A stretch of 10,947 bases of DNA from Oligoflexaceae bacterium (GTDB lineage Bacteria > Bdellovibrionota_B > Oligoflexia > Oligoflexales > Oligoflexaceae), in assembly GCA_947474445.1 (NCBI GenBank), contig CANJJY010000118.1:1-10947 (forward strand), read 5' to 3'. Below the pieces are notes generated by a model. The model did no database searches and was not told where the DNA came from. It saw nothing but the letters and a program-made list of their open reading frames with translations. This document shows, one piece after another, positions 1 to 5,389 of this stretch (positions within the stretch are counted from its first letter, which is position 1; each line of letters starts with the position of its first letter). A program made the translations under genes and the position numbers.

Positions 1-833
1 AAGTGATCACCCATAGTCCTGGGATCGACCTCCACGTTTTGAATGTTCCCGACCTCTCGCTTCTGACCATGTGTCGCCAGGTGATGCCAGCCGCGCAGAT
101 CGTCCTAGTCACCGAATTACCGATGAAGGAATACAGCTCCCTGCTCGGCGATCGAGAGGAGACGCTCCTCGATCACGTGATCTCTAACAAAGACCGCGAG
201 ACTTGGACGATTCATCAGCTGCGAATTTCAATCAAAAAAATAGTCAGTGGCGATGTCTTCGGGATCGAAAAATACCTGGCGCCGCACACGATGATTCATC
301 GCGAAGTCGTGCGCGGTTCGGCAGAGAGGGAAGAACTCAATTCGCGGGTCATGCGTTTTGCTGAAGCCTGTCATCTCGGACAGCATGCCGCCCGTATGGC
401 TTTTGGGATTACGGAAGAGCTGCTTATGAATACTGTCTACGATGCACCCGCCGCCGGAGGCATCAAGCGCTTCGCGCAAGTTGAACAGACCCATTCCATC
501 GTTCTCGAACCCGAGGAATACGGTGAACTCAGTTATGCCTGCGATGGACAGCTGCTCGCGATCAGTACGAGCGATCCTTTCGGAGCTTTGCAGAAGGCCA
601 CTCTACTCAAATATGTGAAGAAGGTTTTGAAGCGTGATGAATCGGTGGGGCTCATCGACGAAAAACGCGGGGGTGCAGGCCTTGGACTCTTCAAAATTCT
701 CTATTCTAGCCACGGATTGATCTGCAATGTTTCCAAAGGCAAGAAGACCGAGATCATCGCCCTGATCGATGTCAACGATCAACTGCGGGACTTCTCATCG
801 ATGGCCCGCTCGATCCAATATTTCACCCCGTAA
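1..833 (+). CDS. Receiver-like / HATPase_c ATP-binding protein, 5' end cut by window
   Basis: The reading frame is open at the left edge. A GTG at position 3 could start it, but the protein probably begins further upstream, because the first ~90 visible residues look like the second half of a response-regulator receiver fold (alternating hydrophobic strands, IVLVTE at 33-38, then DVFGIEKYL at 84-92). The rest resembles a GHKL/HATPase domain of the anti-sigma-kinase type: an N-box around ITEELLMN (136-143, with E139 and N143), a divergent G1 box TSDPFG (189-194), and a glycine-rich lid GGAGLGLF (223-230). The SDPFG variant recalls ATP-binding signalling proteins of delta-type proteobacteria. 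The likely role is cytoplasmic signalling, perhaps as a serine kinase/anti-sigma factor or a histidine-kinase-like output; the partner is unknown. No phospho-acceptor aspartate can be assigned from the visible part. The family placement is fairly sure; the function is not. Confidence 0.8.
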   Translation, partial: VITHSPGIDLHVLNVPDLSLLTMCRQVMPAAQIVLVTELPMKEYSSLLGDREETLLDHVISNKDRETWTIHQLRISIKKIVSGDVFGIEKYLAPHTMIHREVVRGSAEREELNSRVMRFAEACHLGQHAARMAFGITEELLMNTVYDAPAAGGIKRFAQVEQTHSIVLEPEEYGELSYACDGQLLAISTSDPFGALQKATLLKYVKKVLKRDESVGLIDEKRGGAGLGLFKILYSSHGLICNVSKGKKTEIIALIDVNDQLRDFSSMARSIQYFTP

Positions 834-839
834 GCCACA

Positions 840-861
840 TTGACAAGAGAATCGGTGTCAA
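840..861. promoter_or_regulatory. Inverted repeat TTGACA-N10-TGTCAA upstream of icd
   Basis: TTGACA (840-845) and its exact reverse complement TGTCAA (856-861) are separated by 10 bases, just after the stop codon of the preceding gene. The left arm also equals the -35 consensus and has a weak -10 (TGTTAG, 863-868) at 17 bases. It could be a dyad operator, a promoter, or both. The same two half-sites recur with a 5-base gap at 2323-2339. There is no T-tract after it, so a terminator is unlikely. Confidence 0.3.
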
Positions 862-929
862 ATGTTAGCAGGTCCGCCCTTGAGCGTCGGAAGTGCAGCT
901 TTATTCCTCTTTCCCTGGTGGTTGCCGAC

Positions 930-958
930 TTGCCAAGAGCAGCATAAGCACCTAAACT
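930..958 (+). promoter_or_regulatory. Probable sigma70-type promoter of icd
   Basis: TTGCCA (930-935) matches the -35 consensus at five of six positions. A 17-base spacer follows, then TAAACT (953-958), which matches the -10 consensus at four of six. Transcription would start near 965, giving a leader of about 50 bases before the TTG start of icd. This is sequence pattern only. A second possible -35 (TTGACA at 840-845) lies further upstream. Confidence 0.4.
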
Positions 959-1017
959 TTCTCCCTCGCACTCATTGAGGACCACAGCTGGTCTACCCAG
1001 TTACGAGGAGGTTGTGC

Positions 1018-2244
1018 TTGAAAGCTAAAGTGAAAAATCCAATCGTCGAACTAGATGGCGATGAAATGACCCGGATCATTTGGGCTAGGATCAAAGAAAA
1101 ACTGGTTCTCCCCTACCTCGATCTTCAGATTAAATATTTCGATCTGAGCATCGAAAATCGCGACCTGACCGACGATCGTGTTACTCTCGACGCGGCGCAA
1201 GCGATCCGCGAATACGATGTTGGCATCAAATGCGCAACGATCACTCCCGACGAAGAGCGTGTCAAAGAATTCAAACTCAAGAAGATGTGGAAAAGCCCCA
1301 ACGGCACGATCCGCAACTACTTGGGCGGTACCGTTTTCCGCGAACCCATCATCTGCAAGAACATTCCGCGTCTGATTCCCAACTGGAAGAGACCGATCGT
1401 CGTCGGCCGCCATGCCCATGCCGACCAGTATAAAGCCGTTGATATCGACGTACCAAAAGCCGGACATTTAAAGCTCGTATTCGAACCGGCCGACGGCAGC
1501 GCTCCGCAGTCTTGGGAAATCCACGACTTCAAGAGCGCGGGTATCGGGATGGGGATGTACAACACCGACGAGTCGATCGAAGGTTTCGCGCGATCGTGCC
1601 TTCAGTACGGATTGCAAAAGAACTACCCCGTGTACCTCTCGACCAAGAACACCATCTTGAAAGTCTACGATGGTCACTTCAAGGACATCTTTCAAAAGAT
1701 CTTCGAGCAGGAATTCAAATCTCAGTACCAAGCCCGCGGACTCACCTATGAACACCGACTGATCGACGATATGGTCGCTCAAGTCCTCAAGTGGGACGGT
1801 GGAATCGTTTGGGCCTGTAAGAATTACGATGGCGACGTGCAGTCGGATACCGTCGCACAAGGTTTCGGTAGCCTCGGCATGATGACCTCGGTCCTTCTCT
1901 GCCCGAACGGTCGGACGATCGAAACCGAAGCCGCTCATGGAACCGTAACCCGGCATTACCGTGAACATCAAAAAGGCAATCCCACCAGCACCAACCCCAT
2001 TGCCAGTATCTTTGCTTGGACCCAAGGTCTCGCGCACCGCGGTCGCCTCGACAACACCCCTGATGTCGTGCGTTGGGCGGATACCTTGGAGAAAGTTTGC
2101 GTCAGCACCATCGAAGCCGGCCACATGACGAAGGATCTTGCCATCAGCGTCCACGGCAACAAGCTGCCCGATGGAAGTTTTCTGTACACTGACGATTTCC
2201 TCGATCAGCTGGCTAAGAATTTAAACAAAAGCTGGAACTTGTAA
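1018..2244 (+). CDS. icd: NADP-dependent isocitrate dehydrogenase (eukaryotic-type, homodimeric)
   Basis: Oxidative decarboxylation of isocitrate to 2-oxoglutarate with NADP+ in the cytoplasm (TCA cycle, NADPH supply). The 408-residue length and sequence fit the eukaryotic-like type II family rather than E. coli Icd. Visible motifs are NPIVELDGDEMTR near the N-terminus (7-19) and substrate-loop SPNGTIRN (93-100). R108 and R131 in GRHAHADQY (130-138) correspond to the substrate arginines, R131 being equivalent to R132 of human IDH1. The catalytic pair Y138 and K210 (STKNT), metal-binding aspartates D250/D251, D273 and D277, and the cofactor loop HGTVTRH (307-313) are also present, R312 being the NADP-specifying position. 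I chose TTG at 1018: GAGGAGG (1005-1011) sits six bases before it, and the protein then begins like its homologues. An in-frame TTG at 1012 abuts the Shine-Dalgarno and is unlikely. It appears monocistronic, with a terminator directly downstream. No residue expected for activity is missing. Confidence 0.97.
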   Translation: MKAKVKNPIVELDGDEMTRIIWARIKEKLVLPYLDLQIKYFDLSIENRDLTDDRVTLDAAQAIREYDVGIKCATITPDEERVKEFKLKKMWKSPNGTIRNYLGGTVFREPIICKNIPRLIPNWKRPIVVGRHAHADQYKAVDIDVPKAGHLKLVFEPADGSAPQSWEIHDFKSAGIGMGMYNTDESIEGFARSCLQYGLQKNYPVYLSTKNTILKVYDGHFKDIFQKIFEQEFKSQYQARGLTYEHRLIDDMVAQVLKWDGGIVWACKNYDGDVQSDTVAQGFGSLGMMTSVLLCPNGRTIETEAAHGTVTRHYREHQKGNPTSTNPIASIFAWTQGLAHRGRLDNTPDVVRWADTLEKVCVSTIEAGHMTKDLAISVHGNKLPDGSFLYTDDFLDQLAKNLNKSWNL

Positions 2245-2257
2245 CTATCTCGCTCGG

Positions 2258-2291
2258 GTCCCTCAAGTTGAGGGACTCTGTTTTTGTTTTT
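2258..2291 (+). terminator. Rho-independent terminator of icd
   Basis: GTCCCTC (2258-2264 region) pairs with GAGGGAC (2270-2276) around a short loop, and could zip further to nine pairs. The T-rich tract 2279-2291 (two runs of five T) follows directly. It begins 14 bases after the icd stop. Confidence 0.88.
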
Positions 2292-2322
2292 GCCAATTTT
2301 TAAGCTCAATCTTTTTGCGTGG

Positions 2323-2339
2323 TTGACACTCATTGTCAA
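2323..2339. promoter_or_regulatory. Inverted repeat TTGACA-N5-TGTCAA upstream of the lipoprotein gene
   Basis: A perfect 6-bp dyad (TTGACA 2323-2328, TGTCAA 2334-2339) lies between the icd terminator and the lipoprotein gene. The left arm is a consensus -35. The best -10-like strings nearby (TATGGG at 2343, TATGAA at 2350) have poor spacing, so the start site is uncertain. The right arm would overlap a bound polymerase, which suits an operator. The same arms occur at 840-861. Confidence 0.35.
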
Positions 2340-2480
2340 ATCTATGGGCTATGAAAAAAGTTTAGACGCTCCGATCCATTTCTCATCCCAGTGAAATCTC
2401 AAACTTATGTCCCAAAGCTTTGTGGTACAGGCTTTGCAAGTCCATCCCTGCATGAATTAAGGACGAAAAGGGGAAGGTAC

Positions 2481-3239
2481 ATGGCTTACAAACACGCAGT
2501 TCTCAGCATCGCTTCATTAGTGGCAATGACGTTCGCTTGCAATGACTCTGATTATAAGGCGAGTCCAGAATTCGCTGACGCGACCAAGGGCGCTACCCAG
2601 GAAACCGGCGGCAACACCGATGTACCTGATCATGGAGCCGTCAACGACGATGGGACCTTTCAACCACCAGTCGCCACGTCTGCTGATCAAAAGGCTGAGG
2701 CTCCTGCAGCTAAGCCGGCTGCCAATACTCCAGCTCCTGTCACACCACCCTCAGTAGAAGACAAATATAAGGCGATGCTTGCCTCGGGTAAAGTTATGAA
2801 CACCGTGACCATCGAAGCAGGTAAGAGCCTGGCTTGGGGAACTTCGACGGCTAACCGCCTAGAAGTCTTGATCGCTGTCGATGCGGCAGGCGCCCCTATC
2901 GTGCCAGCGGGCGTTGCTGACCAGCAGATTCCTGCGGGAACCCCTGCTGCCCCGGAAGACACTAAATTCCAATCCGGCGCCGCTGATGTCGCGACGATGA
3001 ATTCATCTCTACGCGTCTGTAATAATTCAGGCGAAGCCATCTATCTGCATTCGGGCAACGGCGGACCCTTCAAGCACGGTGACGGCCCTATCGCCAACGC
3101 AACCTGCGTACAATTCTTGGCCGTTCGTACGGCTGCCACTGACTCGGCTACCTACGATCATGCTGATGGTAATGCACCAGCGAACTATGTTTACCTGAAG
3201 GTCACCAAGATCGGTCCTGACGGCAAGATCGTTCCCTGA
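2481..3239 (+). CDS. Predicted lipoprotein of unknown function with Ala/Pro-rich linker
   Basis: I do not recognise a named family. The 252-residue protein starts with a short basic end and a hydrophobic segment (6-19) followed by Cys20, a plausible if imperfect lipobox (T-F-A-C). After cleavage it would be lipid-anchored in the envelope. Residues 21-60 are acidic and low in structure. Residues 61-92 form an Ala/Pro/Lys-rich linker. Residues 101-252 look like a beta-rich globular domain. Within it, C180, H190, H199 and C209 lie in a segment reading roughly VCNNSGEAIYLH...GGPFKHG...TCVQF, which recalls the His/Cys pattern of small cupredoxin-like domains. That resemblance is tentative, and the two cysteines could equally be a disulfide. 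I chose ATG 2481 because a purine-rich AGGGG/AAGG stretch (2469-2477) precedes it and the signal sequence starts there; an in-frame GTG at 2391 would bury the signal. It is probably transcribed alone. Confidence 0.82.
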   Translation: MAYKHAVLSIASLVAMTFACNDSDYKASPEFADATKGATQETGGNTDVPDHGAVNDDGTFQPPVATSADQKAEAPAAKPAANTPAPVTPPSVEDKYKAMLASGKVMNTVTIEAGKSLAWGTSTANRLEVLIAVDAAGAPIVPAGVADQQIPAGTPAAPEDTKFQSGAADVATMNSSLRVCNNSGEAIYLHSGNGGPFKHGDGPIANATCVQFLAVRTAATDSATYDHADGNAPANYVYLKVTKIGPDGKIVP

Positions 3240-3269
3240 TTCTTTCCCCTACAACATAAAAGTCATGTC

Positions 3270-3294
3270 AGGCCTGGATTATATCCAGGCCTTT
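3270..3294 (+). terminator. Rho-independent terminator after the lipoprotein gene
   Basis: AGGCCTGGAT (3270-3279) pairs perfectly with ATCCAGGCCT (3283-3292) across a 3-base loop. The arm runs into a short T tract (TTT, 3292-3294, then CTC). It lies about 30 bases after the stop codon. The stem is strong and the tract short. Confidence 0.8.
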
Positions 3295-3476
3295 CTCGTG
3301 GTAGCGCTAGCTCTCCCTCTCCAAATCACTTCCTCAGCGTTTCTCGCCCAATTAATACCCAGCGATAAGATACCGGCCTTGTAGCGCTAATCGCGCTCAC
3401 TGAATTATAAGCCCCTCGCCGCCGTACAGTTTCCTATGGATGAAGGCTCTGGTGGCCTTAATAGAGGAGTCCTCAC
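3295..3476. other. Intergenic leader region before the 69-codon gene
   Basis: No gene is visible here. GTAGCGCTA occurs twice (3301-3309 and 3381-3389). The second copy begins a small dyad AGCGC-N5-GCGCT (3383-3397). TATAAG at 3406-3411 is a possible -10, but no convincing -35 sits at the right distance. AAGGC (3443-3447) and GCCTT (3455-3459) could form a hairpin just before the Shine-Dalgarno of the next gene. Confidence 0.4.
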
Positions 3477-3686
3477 ATGTCCCTCCCTAGGATCGAACTC
3501 AAACGCAAAGCGAGCCCTCCCCGCACGCTTTTCCGCGTCGAGAGTTCTCCCATCCAAAGCTTGATGATCGGATCAGACGTCTCCCTCGGGAGCGCAACTG
3601 ATATTTTGGTTGACCCCTGCCAAAGCCCTCAAAATCTCACCTGCAACAAAGTAACCCACCACAATTACCGCGACCTTAAACAATAG
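3477..3686 (+). CDS. Small protein of unknown function, 69 residues
   Basis: No family is recognised. The case that this is a real gene rests on signals. GAGGAG (3464-3469) lies seven bases before ATG 3477, close to ideal spacing, and an excellent terminator starts about 30 bases after the stop. The N-terminal half is basic (IELKRKASPPR, 6-16). The middle is neutral to hydrophobic. The C-terminal part has two cysteines (C48, C56), Asn, Gln and His, and the protein ends in Lys-Gln. There is no signal peptide or transmembrane segment. The Shine-Dalgarno can fold with the following bases (GAGG 3464-3467 with CCTC 3471-3474), so translation could be modulated. It might be a small regulatory protein or a secreted or modified peptide, but no maturation enzyme is adjacent. 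It could also be a non-coding transcript with a chance ORF. Confidence 0.5.
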   Translation: MSLPRIELKRKASPPRTLFRVESSPIQSLMIGSDVSLGSATDILVDPCQSPQNLTCNKVTHHNYRDLKQ

Positions 3687-3718
3687 AGATTCGTGCCTTC
3701 CTACGGCAGTCGACCGAG

Positions 3719-3750
3719 TCCAATCGTAAACTTACGATTGGATTTTTTTT
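3719..3750 (+). terminator. Strong Rho-independent terminator after the 69-codon gene
   Basis: TCCAATCGTAA (3719-3729) pairs perfectly with TTACGATTGGA (3732-3742), an 11-bp stem, immediately followed by eight T (3743-3750). It marks the end of a plus-strand transcript that contains 3477-3686. Confidence 0.93.
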
Positions 3751-3875
3751 CGCCTGAGAAGATCACGAGAGACTAATAAAAGCGCCCATTTCTGAACACG
3801 CGTAGGCGCGTCGGCGGCCGACTGGTAATTTCGGAATATTTATCGACAAAATTGCGTCCCAGAGAGGGAATCCAG
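3751..3875. other. Intergenic region with overlapping GC-rich dyads
   Basis: No recognised gene. Two short dyads overlap: ACGCG/CGCGT (3798-3802 and 3807-3811), and GTCGGC/GCCGAC (3810-3815 and 3817-3822). Because they share bases, only one can form at a time. They are followed by an AT-rich stretch (about 3830-3852) that could hold a promoter, though I cannot assign -35 and -10 boxes. Confidence 0.3.
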
Positions 3876-4028
3876 ATGCGTTCGAAGGGAAAGTGGAGAA
3901 AGAATTTGAAGATCATCATCATGGGGACAGCCTCCGAGGAGCGGTCGAATCATTCGCCACAATCTCTAAAGCGCGCTGATAATAGGAATGATCGGTCACC
4001 ACGCAAAAATCTTGAAACAATGGCCTAA
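3876..4028 (+). CDS. Possible small ORF, 50 residues, basic, unknown function
   Basis: ATG 3876 is preceded by AGAGGG (3863-3868) at seven bases, an acceptable Shine-Dalgarno. The frame encodes 50 residues starting MRSKGKWRKN. The product is strongly basic, rich in Lys, Arg, Asn and Ser, with a single short hydrophobic patch (LKIIIMG, 11-17) and no recognisable domain. The TAA stop (4026-4028) falls within the long hairpin at 4019-4057. It lies convergent to the LuxR-type gene. The coding evidence is only a ribosome binding site and an open frame, so this may instead be part of an untranslated RNA. Confidence 0.3.
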   Translation: MRSKGKWRKNLKIIIMGTASEERSNHSPQSLKRADNRNDRSPRKNLETMA

Positions 4029-4063
4029 ACCCCATCGAAGATAGGGGTTTCGCCATTTATTTT
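4019..4063 (+). terminator. Long hairpin, probable terminator, overlapping the stop of the 50-codon ORF
   Basis: AATGGC (4019-4024) pairs with GCCATT (4052-4057), and AAACCCC (4027-4033) pairs with GGGGTTT (4044-4050). The inner ATC/GAT pairs close a GAA loop with one bulged A. On the plus strand it is followed by TTTATTTT-like sequence. On the minus strand the trailing sequence is less T-rich, so it may terminate the LuxR-type gene only weakly. Confidence 0.65.
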
Positions 4064-4115
4064 CAGGAGTAAGACGGGACTTAATACACCGTCTCGAAGG
4101 GTAGCCCCAGATGGT

Positions 4116-4454
4116 TCAGGGTACGACTTGAGCAACCGGATTCGCGGCATAATTGAGCAGAATTTTTTCGTAATGCTTTTCTAGAAAATCGATAAAGGCG
4201 CTGAGAATCTCCGTCTTGCTCCGCGCACCAACCTTGCTGTTGATGTTTTTCACGTGAATCCGAACTGTGTTTTGGCTGATGCCTAGCTTCTGCGAAATAT
4301 CTTCCGCATTGACGACACGTTCGATCATAAGTTGGAGGACGTCCTGCTCCCGAGGTGAAAGATTATATTTCTTACAAAATGCGACTATTGGTACCTTCAC
4401 GGGTTCGGCTCTCATAATCCCATCTCTTTTCTGGCAACTGTGATCTAGACCCAT
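4116..4454 (-). CDS. Stand-alone LuxR/GerE-type helix-turn-helix transcriptional regulator
   Basis: DNA-binding regulator consisting of little more than a GerE/LuxR HTH. The core, from LSPREQDVLQLM (32-43) through DISQKLGISQNTVRIHVKNI (52-71) to KVGARSKTEIL (74-84), fits the four-helix HTH with its usual scaffold and recognition helices. There is no receiver or autoinducer-binding domain before it, so activity is probably set by abundance or an unknown partner, as in GerE itself. The 28-residue C-terminal tail includes an amphipathic stretch. The start is uncertain. ATG 4454 gives 112 residues but has no Shine-Dalgarno. ATG 4415 gives 99 residues, keeps the whole HTH and has purine-rich sequence before it. 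The gene is divergent from the three-gene envelope operon, and its predicted start site lies in a perfect inverted repeat, so autoregulation and control of the operon are likely inferences. Confidence 0.87.
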   Translation of the reverse strand: MGLDHSCQKRDGIMRAEPVKVPIVAFCKKYNLSPREQDVLQLMIERVVNAEDISQKLGISQNTVRIHVKNINSKVGARSKTEILSAFIDFLEKHYEKILLNYAANPVAQVVP

Positions 4455-4462
4455 CGCGGTTA

Positions 4463-4484
4463 ATTCTTACGCGAACGTAAGAAT
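4463..4484. promoter_or_regulatory. Perfect 9-bp inverted repeat, candidate operator between divergent genes
   Basis: ATTCTTACG (4463-4471) and its exact reverse complement CGTAAGAAT (4476-4484) are separated by CGAA. The repeat sits directly downstream of a minus-strand -10-like box (TATAGT, complement of 4485-4490), so it would cover the transcription start of the LuxR-type gene. In RNA from the minus strand the loop would read UUCG, so a structured 5' leader is an alternative. It is not followed by a T-tract in either direction. Confidence 0.6.
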
Positions 4485-4573
4485 ACTATAAGTACCGAGT
4501 CTCATTGATTTCGTCAACCCTAAAAAGTGGTAAGAAAGATTCTGCATATCGGTTTAGCGCATTCCTGCGTCAG

Positions 4574-4582
4574 TGGTATAAT
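4574..4582 (+). promoter_or_regulatory. Extended -10 promoter of the three-gene envelope operon
   Basis: TGGTATAAT is a perfect -10 hexamer (4577-4582) with the TG extension one base upstream. A weak -35 (TTAGCG or TTTAGC, around 4553-4559) is at 17-18 bases. Transcription would begin near 4589, which rules out the long TTG-initiated frame at 4505 and supports ATG 4634. The weak -35 leaves room for an activator. Confidence 0.65.
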
Positions 4583-4633
4583 CATTTTTACATACTCAGC
4601 CGCAGCGATCGGCGAGCTCACCACAGGCGTTTT

Positions 4634-5371
4634 ATGAGTCATAAAAGCCACCTCATTTTGGCTATTTTCCTGCGGGTGCTCCCACTTGCTGTCGCAACGC
4701 CTGCGTGGAGTGAAGGACGCGAACCACCCGGCCACTTCTTTAACGCGTATCAGCTCAAGACAGGAACGACGGAAATATCAGCTCTGTCGCAAGTTAAGTC
4801 CGCCGTTCACGACGAGCTCGAGCTCAACATGTTTGCTGGGGCCTATCTTCTCAAGCCCACGTTCTGGAACCTCGGGCTCAAGCATAAAATGTTCCAGACG
4901 GACCGAGCCCTCACCTCGTTCAACAGCCACAGTTTTATTTTCAAAAACGGACCTGACCTCTACCTCGCGTCGCTGCATGGAGTCGTGACCAGTATACAGA
5001 TCAAAGGCGACCAGAACCTGAATCTAGGCCTCATGGACGGACTCGTCATGACCTTCGCACGAACCGCCCAAACGAGTCTGCATCTCATTACTCCTTTGAT
5101 GGGATGGGACTGGGTTTACAGCGCCCACTGGTCTCTGGCAGCGACCTTCGCCCGTCCCATCTACGCCATCGGCCAGCTGGAATCAGACGACACGGGTGAG
5201 GGAGTCCTTGAAATCGACTTTACCAAGAAGAACTACAATCCGGGCCTCGGTTTCTTAACAGCCAGCTATAGCTGGAACTCATTCCGCCTGGAATCGGGAC
5301 TCGTCTACTTGTCAGTGGAACGAGGCGCGGTCTTTCCTTACCTGAACTTATTTTGGAGTTTCGGTGGATGA
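4634..5371 (+). CDS. Predicted outer-membrane beta-barrel-like protein, unknown family
   Basis: No named family recognised. The 245-residue product starts with a classic signal peptide: a basic/histidine n-region, a hydrophobic core at 7-22, and a likely signal peptidase I site after A-W-S (24-26). The mature part has no hydrophobic helices. It is built of alternating aromatic/polar strands (for example ELELNMFAGAYLL, SLHLITPLMGWDWVY, WSLAATFARPIYAI, NSFRLESGLVYLSV) separated by polar turns, and ends in a strand with an aromatic run (LNLFWSFGG), as expected for a small barrel of perhaps 8-10 strands. I chose ATG 4634 because the predicted transcript starts near 4589 and the signal peptide starts here; the in-frame TTG at 4505 lies upstream of that promoter. 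The Shine-Dalgarno is weak. It is first in an operon, 18 bases before the metalloprotease-like lipoprotein. Function is unknown. Confidence 0.8.
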   Translation: MSHKSHLILAIFLRVLPLAVATPAWSEGREPPGHFFNAYQLKTGTTEISALSQVKSAVHDELELNMFAGAYLLKPTFWNLGLKHKMFQTDRALTSFNSHSFIFKNGPDLYLASLHGVVTSIQIKGDQNLNLGLMDGLVMTFARTAQTSLHLITPLMGWDWVYSAHWSLAATFARPIYAIGQLESDDTGEGVLEIDFTKKNYNPGLGFLTASYSWNSFRLESGLVYLSVERGAVFPYLNLFWSFGG

Positions 5372-5389
5372 GCTCGAGAGGGACATGCG

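Noticed and set aside
980..993. GACCA/TGGTC hairpin in the icd leader as a riboswitch or attenuator
   Set aside because: It is only five pairs and no alternative structure or T-tract is visible; compatible with chance.
1468..2154. Long minus-strand open frame opposite icd (228 codons)
   Set aside because: It lies wholly inside the clear icd gene, resembles no family, and is the usual antisense shadow of a codon-biased gene.
2391..2480. N-terminal extension of the lipoprotein from a GTG at 2391
   Set aside because: It would place 30 extra residues before the signal sequence. ATG 2481 has purine-rich sequence in the right place.
4072..4094. AGACGG/CCGTCT dyad downstream of the LuxR-type gene as its terminator
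   Set aside because: It has a six-pair stem, an 11-base loop and no T-tract on the minus strand; too weak to call.
4505..4633. N-terminal extension of the first barrel gene from a TTG at 4505
   Set aside because: It precedes the extended -10 promoter at 4574-4582 and would bury the signal peptide that starts at 4634.
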